A stretch of DNA of 64,000 nt, taken from JAENVU01 sp046598395. Its GTDB lineage: Bacteria; Actinomycetota; Acidimicrobiia; IMCC26256; JAENVU01. A program made the position numbers and the translations under genes. The notes beneath the pieces are model-generated. The model saw only the letters and a program-made list of their open reading frames with translations, was not told where the DNA came from and did not search any database. This document shows positions 8,616 through 17,977 of the stretch, piece after piece. The DNA lies in assembly GCA_046598395.1 (NCBI GenBank), contig JBKJIQ010000040.1:1-64000 (forward strand), written 5' to 3'. The first letter of the stretch is position 1, and each line of letters begins with the position of its first letter.

Positions 8616-10989
8616 GATTGGCTCTCCCTATTCGTTGGCGTGCACACTCAAATGCAACGGCGAGCGCGTATCGACGTCGTTCCGATTCCAGCGGTTCCTT
8701 ACGAGCGAGCGCCCAATCGGCGCCGAGCGCGAGCAGAACGCCCAGCGCGCCCAGCATGAACATGTCCCATACCCACGTTCCGAGACCACGACTCCACCCT
8801 GCGTCGCAATGGGTCGGCGCTATCGACGTGGGTGTCCCGGCGTTCCGCACCGTCAATCCGGAGCTCGATGCGCCGGACCCTCCGATACACGGATTGCCCT
8901 CCAACGTTCGGAGATCGGCCGTCGAGGCCGCGGCGCTCATGCCCCAGTTCGCCGTCGTGAGATACGCGATATCGCGCATGATCGGTTTCGTTTGCAGATC
9001 GACCGCGGCACCCGAGAAGAGCCAGGACGCGACGAACACCACGGGAATGAGTGCCATCGCCTTCTCCGAGGTCGAGACGAGCGCAGAAATCAACAAGCCC
9101 AGGACGAGCGTGGCAACTCCGCACGCGGCGATGACCACCAAGAGTTCGAGCCGAGCCGGGAGAAGATTGCTCGACCCCTTGGCGCCGGCGTTCATGGTTG
9201 CGACCATCACCAGGAGCGCACACTGCACAGCAGTGATCACGCCGAATGTGAGGATCTTCGAACAGAGATAGGCACTCCGGCGGAGTCCGATCGCGCGCTC
9301 GCGCAGATAGATCGCCTCTTCCTTCACGATTTCACGAAGTCCATTCGCGGCGCCCAACGCTGCCGCGGTCACCACCAACGCCGCCAACAGGGTGCGGGCA
9401 TTTTCTCGGGGAACGGGAAGCCCAAGATCAAGGGCTCCACTCCCAACGAGCAGGAGTATCAAGAGTGCGGGAACAACCGCGGCGAGCACGACCAGGGCGA
9501 GGTTCTTGCGGTCCGCGAGCAGGATCGCGACCTGCCGACGGACCAGCGTCGCCACCTGCCCGAGCCAGTTGATGGAGGGCGGATCCGACGCGGCGGGCAC
9601 CCGTTCGACACGAGGACCGCGCCATGGCCATCGCCGCGCCCGACCACCGGAACCCTGTGACGACCCTGCACCAGGCGCGGCTGTCTCCAGCGCACGGAAC
9701 ACCGCCGGATAGTCCTGCTGACCGAAGTGTTCGAGCGCACCCGCCGGCGAGCCGAGATACGCCACGCGCCCGCCGGATGCCAAGAACAGCACCTGATCGC
9801 ACAACTCGAGACTCCCGAGGGAATGTGTCACCACCAGCACCGCGCGACCGCCGTCGGCCAGCTCGCGAAGCAGTTCCATGACCGTTCGCTCGTATCCCGG
9901 ATCGAGTCCGGAGGTGGGCTCGTCCAAGAAGAGCAGCGACGGCTTCGTCAAGAGTTCGAGCGCAACACTCGTTCGCTTGCGCTGACCGCCTGACAGTTGA
10001 TGGATGGGCACCTCGGCACGCGGGGTGAGTCCAAGTTCCGCCATCACCTCATCCACGCGCCGGTCACGCTCCGCACTCGTGGTCTCCGGCGGAAACCGCA
10101 ACTCCGCACCGAACTGCAGCGCGCGGCGCACCGACAGTTGCGGATGCAGGATGTCCTCCTGCGGGACGTAGCCCAACGTGTGACGCACCTCATCGAAGTT
10201 TCGGTACAGGGACCGGCCCGCCACGAAGACCTCGCCGGCGTCTGGTGGCCGGAACCCCGTGATCGCCTTGAGCAGGGTCGATTTCCCGGCGCCGGTTGGT
10301 CCAACCACGGCAACCAGCTGCCCGTGAGGAACGGTGAAACTCACATCGTCGATGAGCCGCAGACCGTCCCCAACGGTCACGGTGAGGTGATCGGCTCGAA
10401 GCGCCGGGGCCGCAGTGGCGCCAACGGAGGCCGCCAAACACCGACCATCGAGCTTTAGTACCGCCGAACCGATCGTCACCCGGGAGGACGGCGAAAGGAT
10501 CGTGGGCTCGGCAATACTCGCCCCGTCGACGAAGGTGCCGAGGTGGCTATCGGTATCGACGACCACGATGTGCTCGCCCCGCGATCGAACCTCGGCATGA
10601 TGTCGTGAGACGACGAGCTCTCCGATCACGAGATCCGATTCAGGCGCCCGACCGATCGTTTGCAGGACACGATCGCCACCGGCCATCAGTGCCGTGAGCC
10701 GGAGTTCCACCGCTCCGTCGGCCGAGAGCGCGACGACCGCGAAGGTTCCAACCGGGACCGGCACCGCCGGCTGCTGAACTCCGTTCCCGTCATGGGGCGA
10801 AGCGGCTTCGTACCACCAGCGCTCGTTCGCGAAACGCGTCGAGCCGTGCCGGCGCGAGATGCGAAGGTCACTCACGACCACATCGCAGTCGGCGCTCCGG
10901 CCGATCGAATACGGTCCGGGCGGTCTGAGCGCAACTCGCTCCACGACCTCTCCCGAAATATGTACTTCGATCTCGAGCGCCTGCATCAT
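8608..10989 (-). CDS. FHA-domain ABC transporter (Rv1747-like), ATPase fused to permease
   Basis: 793 residues. Two FHA phosphothreonine-binding domains come first: residues 1-95 with SIGRSADCDVVV and ISRRHG, and about 105-185 with TIGRAPESDLVI and VSRHHAEV. Then an ABC ATPase (about 200-430) with Walker A GPTGAGKST, signature LSGGQRKRTS and Walker B LLFLDEPTSGLDP, and a C-terminal ABC2-type membrane domain with about six helices (about 500-790). The architecture equals M. tuberculosis Rv1747, which is phosphorylated by the neighbouring kinase PknF and exports cell-envelope glycolipid precursors. Here four Ser/Thr kinase genes lie directly upstream on the same strand, so kinase-controlled export is the natural inference. 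The substrate is unknown. Confidence 0.93.
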   Translation of the reverse strand: MMQALEIEVHISGEVVERVALRPPGPYSIGRSADCDVVVSDLRISRRHGSTRFANERWWYEAASPHDGNGVQQPAVPVPVGTFAVVALSADGAVELRLTALMAGGDRVLQTIGRAPESDLVIGELVVSRHHAEVRSRGEHIVVVDTDSHLGTFVDGASIAEPTILSPSSRVTIGSAVLKLDGRCLAASVGATAAPALRADHLTVTVGDGLRLIDDVSFTVPHGQLVAVVGPTGAGKSTLLKAITGFRPPDAGEVFVAGRSLYRNFDEVRHTLGYVPQEDILHPQLSVRRALQFGAELRFPPETTSAERDRRVDEVMAELGLTPRAEVPIHQLSGGQRKRTSVALELLTKPSLLFLDEPTSGLDPGYERTVMELLRELADGGRAVLVVTHSLGSLELCDQVLFLASGGRVAYLGSPAGALEHFGQQDYPAVFRALETAAPGAGSSQGSGGRARRWPWRGPRVERVPAASDPPSINWLGQVATLVRRQVAILLADRKNLALVVLAAVVPALLILLLVGSGALDLGLPVPRENARTLLAALVVTAAALGAANGLREIVKEEAIYLRERAIGLRRSAYLCSKILTFGVITAVQCALLVMVATMNAGAKGSSNLLPARLELLVVIAACGVATLVLGLLISALVSTSEKAMALIPVVFVASWLFSGAAVDLQTKPIMRDIAYLTTANWGMSAAASTADLRTLEGNPCIGGSGASSSGLTVRNAGTPTSIAPTHCDAGWSRGLGTWVWDMFMLGALGVLLALGADWALARKEPLESERRRYALAVAFECARQRIGRANRA

Positions 10990-11021
10990 CGGTTACCGAA
11001 CCGGTCGGATCCGGTGTGTCA

Positions 11022-12935
11022 CTACGGCGTGGTCGTCGTCGACGTACCGAAGCCCGGCACATCACTCGGAGCTCCGAGGACGCGGATATCTCCGAATACT
11101 GCAACCGATCCCGTACAGCACGTGTGCTGAAGCGTCGTCGCGACCAGGCGCAGTCTCAGCACTCCCGTGACGTCGATGTCGAGCGGGGCGACCTGTCCGA
11201 TCGTCATGTCCTGTGAGAAGAGGACGCGTCCATCGCCGAAGATCTCGATCTTCACGGAATCGGTGGACGACGAATCGTCTTGGAGACCAATCGTGGCCTG
11301 CATGCGGCGGTAGTGCCGGCCCAGGTCGTATTCGACCGTCGCACCGCCACTCGCCGCGCCGAGCCCGACGGGATGTGCATACGCCACGCCCGAGACGCTC
11401 GCCGGGTCCGTTGACGGACCTCCCAGCACCGGTTCGAGGTCGGCGAGAAAGGTGCTCACCGACCGCCGCGCGACCTTCAGCGTCACGTCCTGACCTATCG
11501 CTGATCCGGAGGCCGGATCCTGGTCCAGCACGGTGCCATCGGTCTTCGTATCATCGAGCACATCAGTGGTCTTGACGGTCAGACCGAGACCCTCGAGCAG
11601 GGTGGTCGCGTCCGAGAGCGACTTGCCGGTCACGTCCGGCATGCTCGTCGCCTTCTTCGCGACCGTGAGCGTGATCGTGATGCTCTTCCCGATCCGCTTA
11701 CCGGATGACGGATCCATGGAGAGCACGGTGCCCGCAGTCTGCGAACTGGGTTCTTCCACCACCGAGATGTCGGTGAAGCCGGCCTGGCGGAGCCGAGAGC
11801 GAGCGTCGGAGAGGCGGAGGCCTTCCACGTCGGGGAGTAGGACCGCCCTGGGCGTTGTGGTGCTGCTTCCTCCCGCCGCCGACGACCCCTTGTCGGTGGA
11901 GCTGCCGTTGCCACTGCCGCTTCCCAAGGCGAAGGCAATGCCAGCCGCGCCGAGCACCACGACGGCGGCAAGGATGGCGATCATCACGCCTCGGCGAGAT
12001 CGCCGATCTCGGCGTGTGGGCGCAGCCACATCTGCGGTGGACACTGCAGCCATTTGTTGCGTTGGGGCCGGTGCGGGAATCCGTTCGGAGACCGCACCCA
12101 CCGCCAGCGACTGAGACCACTCGATGATGTTGGTGGGGCGTCTCGATGGATCGCGCGCCACCATCGACAGCACATGATCGGCGATGTCTTCGCGGCCTTC
12201 GAAGCCACGCACTTGCACGAGCCGGCTCTTCATCGCGCCGATGTCGTTCGGAGTTGGAACCTCACCGGTCAGGACGTAGTAGGCCGTGGCGCCGAGTGAG
12301 TAGCGGTCGGATGCCTCGCTTGGTTGGGCACCGGCGAGCACCTCCGGCGCAAGGTAGGACGGCGTCCCGGCGATCGTCATCTGGTCGCCGGCCAACCGGG
12401 CGAACCCGAAGTCGACCAGGCGGACGTCGGCCCCGTCAACAATGACATTCGCGGGCTTGATATCACGGTGCAACACGGGAACGCCGGCCGTCGCTTTGCC
12501 AGAATGGAGGTAATCGACTGCCCCGGCGACCCTCGTGATGATCCGCGTCGCGTCGAGAACGTCGCGGTCTGCATGGGTCACGCACCACGTGGGGAGACTT
12601 TCGCCGGCTGCCCAGTTCATGATGAGAAACAGACCGCGCGACTGCGCGTCGGCAGTACCCGCAGCGTGAGGAGACGGCCCCTCAAAAACATCGCGGACCT
12701 TCACCAGACTTCCGTGCTCGAGACTACGAAGCAGTTCGGCCTGTTGGTGCCAGCGTTCCGACACTTCGGCGAGCGGAAGGCTCGACGTTGAGTGCAGGAT
12801 CTTGATCGCCACTGGCAGCGACTGACCGTCGACGAGGATCGACCCTCGCCAAAGCTCACCTTCGGCGCCCCGGCTCGTTAGCTCGACGAGCTGGTAGCGA
12901 TCGGGGTCATCAAACGGTCCGACATGGTCACTCAT
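11022..12935 (-). CDS. Ser/Thr protein kinase with two PASTA domains and an NPCBM-like domain
   Basis: 637 residues. The cytoplasmic kinase (about 1-285) has VAIKIL (ATP lysine), HRDIKPANV (catalytic loop), DFGFA and GTPSYLAPE. The glycine loop is atypical (SRGAEGE). A linker, a single membrane helix near residue 320 and a Gly/Ser/Thr-rich spacer follow. Outside are two PASTA repeats (LPDVEGLRLSDAR... and MPDVTGKSLSDAT...), which bind muropeptides in PknB-type kinases. The last 150 residues resemble an NPCBM/NEW2 carbohydrate-binding domain, with VEYDLGRHYRRMQATIGLQDDSSST and VKIEIFGDGRVLFSQ. That combination suggests a cell-wall or glycan sensor. The gene ends 32 bp before the FHA-ABC transporter, a likely phosphorylation target. 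Confidence 0.93.
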   Translation of the reverse strand: MSDHVGPFDDPDRYQLVELTSRGAEGELWRGSILVDGQSLPVAIKILHSTSSLPLAEVSERWHQQAELLRSLEHGSLVKVRDVFEGPSPHAAGTADAQSRGLFLIMNWAAGESLPTWCVTHADRDVLDATRIITRVAGAVDYLHSGKATAGVPVLHRDIKPANVIVDGADVRLVDFGFARLAGDQMTIAGTPSYLAPEVLAGAQPSEASDRYSLGATAYYVLTGEVPTPNDIGAMKSRLVQVRGFEGREDIADHVLSMVARDPSRRPTNIIEWSQSLAVGAVSERIPAPAPTQQMAAVSTADVAAPTRRDRRSRRGVMIAILAAVVVLGAAGIAFALGSGSGNGSSTDKGSSAAGGSSTTTPRAVLLPDVEGLRLSDARSRLRQAGFTDISVVEEPSSQTAGTVLSMDPSSGKRIGKSITITLTVAKKATSMPDVTGKSLSDATTLLEGLGLTVKTTDVLDDTKTDGTVLDQDPASGSAIGQDVTLKVARRSVSTFLADLEPVLGGPSTDPASVSGVAYAHPVGLGAASGGATVEYDLGRHYRRMQATIGLQDDSSSTDSVKIEIFGDGRVLFSQDMTIGQVAPLDIDVTGVLRLRLVATTLQHTCCTGSVAVFGDIRVLGAPSDVPGFGTSTTTTP

Positions 12936-13080
12936 CGCGCAACCAGATCATCTCTGAACCTGCGCGCCAGGACCCGCCCCGCAACTGAATCATTCATCCT
13001 CGCCCCCAAGAGACAATGCCAGCCGGCCCGGCGGGAGCATAGCCATGGATCGCTCGCGCGCATGCTGGTCATGTACCGCA

Positions 13081-15729
13081 TCACGGGACCGTGATGGTCT
13101 GGGTCGGCCACTTGTTGTTGTCTTCATTCGACTCGTCGATGAACCCGGTCGGGTGACCACCGCTCGTGTCATCGACCCAGGCCAAGACTGAGTGCGAACC
13201 CGACGTTGCGAGCCACAGGGGTCGGAACATGTCGGCACCGGGGTTGCAGGTGGCATCGCCACGCCCGCCATCGGCCGATAGTGGCCTCGACTCGCCCGGC
13301 TGCATGGCCGTTTGGCTCAACGATGTCCAGAGGTGTTGGCCGTCGACCACGAACAACACGCCATGCTTCGTCGCTCCAGGGGTCGGCCCCGTTCCGATGT
13401 TCTTGATGGTGACTTCGAAGCGAAAACAGGTACCTGCCGCCAACGTGCTCGGCGGTGAGAACGCCGTGATGACCAGGTCCGGCTTACCGAAAGGGGTCGT
13501 CGACGCGGTCGTCGCGGTCGTTCCGGTTGTCGGTATCGTCGGGATCGTTCCCGGCCCCGGCCCTGTTGAGGTCGGTGGCGACGTTCGCGGGTCAAAGGTG
13601 ACGACGTCGCTGATGGTTGTCACCGTGATGTCGAGCGCATCCGTGAGTTTCTTGCCCTCCGCATTCACGTATTCGGCTCGCACTTTCGCCCGGGCAACTT
13701 GATTGTCACCGAACCAGTGCGGTTCGAGATCTCCGTCGGAGCCAATCGATCCGACCCAACTCGGATCGACTGACCAGATCACCCCCACCACGGGAATCAC
13801 CGATCCATCCTGGGCCTTGCCCTCGACCGTGTACCGACGCGATCCCGGAAGGGCAAGCGCGTTCCCGAGTATGACCGTCTCGTCGCCCAGCACCCGGATA
13901 CTCGAGGCCACCAGCGCCTGTTGCTGGGTGACCGAAATCGTCAACGAAGTTGGCGGCACCCCCGGGGTTTCGGCGGTCACCGTGGCCACGCCAGGGAAGA
14001 CTCCGGTGACAAGGCCGTTTCGATCAACCTTGGCAAATGCCGCACCGGCCGGGTCGATCGACCATTTCACACTGTCGACGGTTCCCGCGGGGACCCGACT
14101 GCCATCGCTGTTCACGCCTTCGAGCCAGGCATTCGCATTGAAGACTTGGCTGATCCCTACCGCAGCGGGAAATGCGAGAAACGAAATCTGGTCGAGTTGA
14201 ACAGCGTCACAATTCGAACCGGTGGTCTTGCAGTAACCGCGCCAGAACCGGTTCCGATACCACGCGAGGTTGTCGAGCCGCCGCTGGCTGGTCGAACCGC
14301 GCGGGATCTGTACTCGGTAGGACACACGGACCACCGACTTCCCGGCGGCCACCGGGATGCGCGCCTTCAGCCCGGTGGAGGTCGCTTTGATGGCTTTGCC
14401 CGCACCGCCGCTCCCGGCCAGCGACGCCGCATTCACGGCAACGGTCGTGCCGCCGAAGTCGACGTCTGCTTCCTTCGTCGTGACCTCGGGTGGCAGCACC
14501 TCCAGGAAGGACGCCTTCGCCGGCAAGGGGCCCCGATCCTTCGCGCGGATCGCGAGTTCGGAAACCAGCTCGCTCCCGTCCTTTTTGCCGAACCCCCACG
14601 TGCGCTCGATCGTCAGTTTTCCCTGCGTGTCATCGTCGAACGGGACGGTGGCACCCGCCAAGAGGAATCGCCTTGGAGCATCGTGAGACAAGACAGTGAC
14701 GCCGGCCACCAGCACACCGACGATCGTGAGGGCGCCGAGCACCAGCGCCAGCGATCGACGACGGCCCGAAGCGTTGGCCGGTGCAGTAGCGGCACGGTCG
14801 GTTGCCAACCAGCCCCGGCGGCCGGTGCCGGTCAGGTCGGTGGCGTTGCCGTGCGGATCAGTTGTGGCCGTGAGCTCGCCGTCGTCACGCATCGGCGCAA
14901 GGCGCGGAAATCTCGGGAGCGCGGAGACGTCGCTCCCAAGTGCACGCAGTCGTGTCGCCGCCGCCCCCGCCGACGGCCGATCGGAGGCATTCTTCGCCAG
15001 CATCCCGGCGAGTACGAGCCACAACGAATCAGGCACATCGTTCGGGCGCGTCGCGCAGCCCTCAGCATGAGCACGCAACACCGCGGCCGGATGAGGGCCG
15101 TCGAACGGAACGCGACCAAACAACAACTCGAAGAGTGTCACGCCCGCGGCATAGACATCGGCGGGAGGCGCCGCCTTGCCCCGCTCCACCACCTCGGGCG
15201 CCACATAGCGAGGCGTCCCCAACAATCCAGTGGTGCGAGTGAGCCGTGACCCCGATGCAAGCCGCGCGATTCCGAAATCGGCAACCTGGACGTGCATGCC
15301 GTCCGGCCGGTCCTCGATCAGAATGTTCTCCGGCTTGAGATCCCGGTGGACGACCCCGGCCTCGTGCACCGTGGTCAACCCGTCGAGCACCTGCGCGATG
15401 ATCTCGACGGCCACTGCCGGCACGAGCGTCCGCTCGGATCGCAAGAGGGTCCGCAAATCGCCGCCGGCAACGAGATCCATCACAATCGCGAGTCGGTCAC
15501 CTTCGATGACCAGGTCCCTCACCCCGACAACGTGCGGCGAATCGATTCCGAGCAGCAGCGACCGCTCGCCGACGAAGCGTTCAAGGACCAGCGGATCCTG
15601 CGCCAACTCACGCCGCAATACCTTGATCGCAACCGGCCCATCGGGACCGGTACCGGACCACACCTCGCCCGAGGCACCCCGACCGAGTACCTCGTCGAGC
15701 TGATACTTCGACCCAAGTTGGGTCGTCAC
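13081..15729 (-). CDS. Ser/Thr protein kinase with Ig-like (BIG2) and CARDB-type extracellular domains
   Basis: 882 residues. The kinase domain (about 1-275) is complete: GRGASGEVW, VAIKVL, HRDLKPENILI, DFGIA, GTPRYVAPE. One membrane helix lies near residue 330. The very long outer part contains a beta-rich region with WYRNRFWRGYCKTTGSNC, at least one bacterial Ig-like BIG2 module (KWSIDPAGAAFAKVDRNGLV then TGVFPGVATVTAE), a Pro/Thr linker, and a C-terminal CARDB-like module (KPDLVITAFSPP, then FRFEVTIKNIGTGP). Such modules bind carbohydrates or act as adhesive spacers. The start is a GTG without a clear ribosome site. Gaps of 106 bp upstream and 145 bp downstream leave room for internal promoters. 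Confidence 0.92.
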   Translation of the reverse strand: MTTQLGSKYQLDEVLGRGASGEVWSGTGPDGPVAIKVLRRELAQDPLVLERFVGERSLLLGIDSPHVVGVRDLVIEGDRLAIVMDLVAGGDLRTLLRSERTLVPAVAVEIIAQVLDGLTTVHEAGVVHRDLKPENILIEDRPDGMHVQVADFGIARLASGSRLTRTTGLLGTPRYVAPEVVERGKAAPPADVYAAGVTLFELLFGRVPFDGPHPAAVLRAHAEGCATRPNDVPDSLWLVLAGMLAKNASDRPSAGAAATRLRALGSDVSALPRFPRLAPMRDDGELTATTDPHGNATDLTGTGRRGWLATDRAATAPANASGRRRSLALVLGALTIVGVLVAGVTVLSHDAPRRFLLAGATVPFDDDTQGKLTIERTWGFGKKDGSELVSELAIRAKDRGPLPAKASFLEVLPPEVTTKEADVDFGGTTVAVNAASLAGSGGAGKAIKATSTGLKARIPVAAGKSVVRVSYRVQIPRGSTSQRRLDNLAWYRNRFWRGYCKTTGSNCDAVQLDQISFLAFPAAVGISQVFNANAWLEGVNSDGSRVPAGTVDSVKWSIDPAGAAFAKVDRNGLVTGVFPGVATVTAETPGVPPTSLTISVTQQQALVASSIRVLGDETVILGNALALPGSRRYTVEGKAQDGSVIPVVGVIWSVDPSWVGSIGSDGDLEPHWFGDNQVARAKVRAEYVNAEGKKLTDALDITVTTISDVVTFDPRTSPPTSTGPGPGTIPTIPTTGTTATTASTTPFGKPDLVITAFSPPSTLAAGTCFRFEVTIKNIGTGPTPGATKHGVLFVVDGQHLWTSLSQTAMQPGESRPLSADGGRGDATCNPGADMFRPLWLATSGSHSVLAWVDDTSGGHPTGFIDESNEDNNKWPTQTITVP

Positions 15730-15835
15730 GATTGGGCTGCGCGGGCCGGGAAGCTCATGCGGGGATCATTCATCATGCAGGTGCTCCTCGGGAGGGGCAG
15801 CACGGCCCCTTCGGTTGCCCATTCGACCCGGAGCA

Positions 15836-17977
15836 TCACTGCGGGAACAGCGCTGCGAGCCGTAACCGCAGTTCCGCGGTGGGTTCAACTACCACGGGCT
15901 GGGTACACCACACGCGCCGTGAGGCCGCGAGTATTCCGCCACTCTGTATCTTCTTGACCCCGTCGATCCGAACGAGCGAACCTTCGACGAAGACTCCGGT
16001 ATCCGTCAGGGAAACCGACCCAACCGGCCCCACTCCCGCCTCGCACGGGCCTCCACCCAGTTGCGTGGAGACCACGACGAAGATCGACCGCGTCTCCCCA
16101 CCCACGTTGGCGGTGAGAACCGTCGATCCGGGAGCAAGGGCGACGATGACCGGGTATGAGGTGCTCCTTGCTGCTGCCGCGGTGTCGACAGCAGCACCCG
16201 CCTTCGCCACGTGGGGATTCGACGACGTCCACTGGACATTCGCGAACGCATTGTGCCAATCCCCTCGCTCGTAGACCGTGGCCTGTTCCGCACGGACGGT
16301 CCGGCCCCCGAGGTGGAGCCAGGCTCGCTCGCCCACTGAAACCCGCACTGCGGGCGGGACCGAAACCAGCGCCGCGATGGTGTCCGGGACCAAGTCGGCC
16401 GTATCTGCCTTGAGGAAACCCAACCGCCCACGTTCATATTTTGCGAGTTGGTCGAACGTGGTAACGGGCTTCGAGAGCGCAGCCCGGTAGGTCACGGTTT
16501 GGTGCACCTTCGCCGAGGATGGAAGTTCAAGGACCACCCGATGAGCGCCAGGATTCGCAGCGTTCACGACGGCACCTCGAACCTCGGAGATCTTCGAGGA
16601 GTCCGCTAAGTACTCGACGATGGTCGCCCGCGTGTTGCGCTTCGCCTCGACGTCCAGCGATACCGCGATATCGGAACCGTTCGCAACGAACGTGCGCCGC
16701 ACCAGGGTCGCGGTCGTGAGATTCGAGTGGTAGCGGTCGGGAAATGTCGTCAACGATGCGGCCCCCGCGGCATCTTCGGTGGCAACGAGCGCAGTGGTGG
16801 TCCCGCCCGCGACGAGTACGACCGCCATGCCGATCATCGCGACGCGGCGACCGCGTCGCGGACCACGACCCCGGCGAGCCGCGCGTGTCGTCGGGCCTGG
16901 CCCGGTGTCGGCCACCTCGCCGACCGCCCGCCGGGTCGCGATGATGGTTTCGTCGCCGTCGCCGAGAACGAGTGGGTCATCGAAACGAACCACCGGGAGC
17001 GCATCAAGACCGGCGACCGACGCGGCCAGCGACCGGAGCATCGCGCTGGCTGCGTCAGCCGACACCGGCCGGAGCTGGGGGTTCTTCGCCAGGAGCTTCA
17101 GCAGTATCGGCCACACCGCATCCGGCATTCCGGCGGGCCGGCCCGGTGGTTCATCGACGTGACGGCGCAGCACCGTGACCGCCATACCGGCTGCGAACGG
17201 AGTCCGGCCGCACAGCAACTCGTACAACATGATTCCGAGCGCGTAGAGATCCGATTGCGGAGTCGCCTGCCCACCTTCGAGCAGTTCCGGTGCGATGTAT
17301 TCAGCCGAACCCACGAGTTCGCCGCCCGGCTGCGAGTTCTCGCCATGCGCGAGCTGTGCAATACCGAAGTCGGCGATCCGCGCCACGGCCTCGCCGTCGG
17401 GCGATTGCTCGATCAACACGTTCTCCGGCTTGAGGTCACGGTGAACCAGACCTTGCGCATGAACGGCTGCGAGCCCGTCAAGAATTTGTTCGCACAGCTC
17501 CATTGCCATGTCCGGTGCGAGCGTTCCGCTTTGGTCAATCACCGTGCGCAGGTTCGGGCCGTTGACGAGATCGGCGATGATGGCGAGCGTGTCGCCCTCG
17601 ACCACAAGGTCGCGAACGGTCACGACGTGAGCGCTCGTGACTCGCGTGAGCATCGCTCGCTCGCGGATGAACCGTGCAACCAGATCCGGATCGCTCGTCA
17701 GTTCCGCGGCCAGAATCTTCGCGGCGATCGGTTCCCCAGTGTCCCGAACCACTCCGGCCCACACCTCGCCCGACGCGCCGCGACCGATGACTCGCGACAC
17801 GACGTACGAGCTGCCGAGCGCACGACGTTCGTCGCCGTCAACACGCGGCAGATCCGGAGGTTCGACTGCGTTCACGATTTTTCTGCCGTCCACCCCATCG
17901 AGCCCTACCGATTTGACGGCGGGATCGTAGACCTCAACGACCGGCGAGCGGTATTGGACGAAGCACGTGGGGGACAT
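15836..17977 (-). CDS. Ser/Thr protein kinase with a unique extracellular region
   Basis: 713 residues. An N-terminal extension of about 55 residues precedes an intact kinase domain: GRGASGEVW, the ATP lysine in AAKILAAEL, HRDLKPENVLI, DFGIA, and GSAEYIAPE (activation segment slightly different from its neighbours). A basic stretch RRGRGPRRGRRVA leads into one membrane helix near residue 390. The outer part (about 300 residues) is beta-rich, with an Ig-like stretch VQWTSSNPHVAKAG and TVLTANVGGETRSIFVVVS. No named ligand-binding domain was recognised. The ATG at 17975-17977 overlaps the preceding kinase gene by 44 bp; a later start would remove part of the extension. Confidence 0.9.
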   Translation of the reverse strand: MSPTCFVQYRSPVVEVYDPAVKSVGLDGVDGRKIVNAVEPPDLPRVDGDERRALGSSYVVSRVIGRGASGEVWAGVVRDTGEPIAAKILAAELTSDPDLVARFIRERAMLTRVTSAHVVTVRDLVVEGDTLAIIADLVNGPNLRTVIDQSGTLAPDMAMELCEQILDGLAAVHAQGLVHRDLKPENVLIEQSPDGEAVARIADFGIAQLAHGENSQPGGELVGSAEYIAPELLEGGQATPQSDLYALGIMLYELLCGRTPFAAGMAVTVLRRHVDEPPGRPAGMPDAVWPILLKLLAKNPQLRPVSADAASAMLRSLAASVAGLDALPVVRFDDPLVLGDGDETIIATRRAVGEVADTGPGPTTRAARRGRGPRRGRRVAMIGMAVVLVAGGTTTALVATEDAAGAASLTTFPDRYHSNLTTATLVRRTFVANGSDIAVSLDVEAKRNTRATIVEYLADSSKISEVRGAVVNAANPGAHRVVLELPSSAKVHQTVTYRAALSKPVTTFDQLAKYERGRLGFLKADTADLVPDTIAALVSVPPAVRVSVGERAWLHLGGRTVRAEQATVYERGDWHNAFANVQWTSSNPHVAKAGAAVDTAAAARSTSYPVIVALAPGSTVLTANVGGETRSIFVVVSTQLGGGPCEAGVGPVGSVSLTDTGVFVEGSLVRIDGVKKIQSGGILAASRRVWCTQPVVVEPTAELRLRLAALFPQ

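Noticed and set aside
13921..15249. 442-residue plus-strand frame inside the second kinase
   Set aside because: Shadow of the kinase and its Ig-like region.
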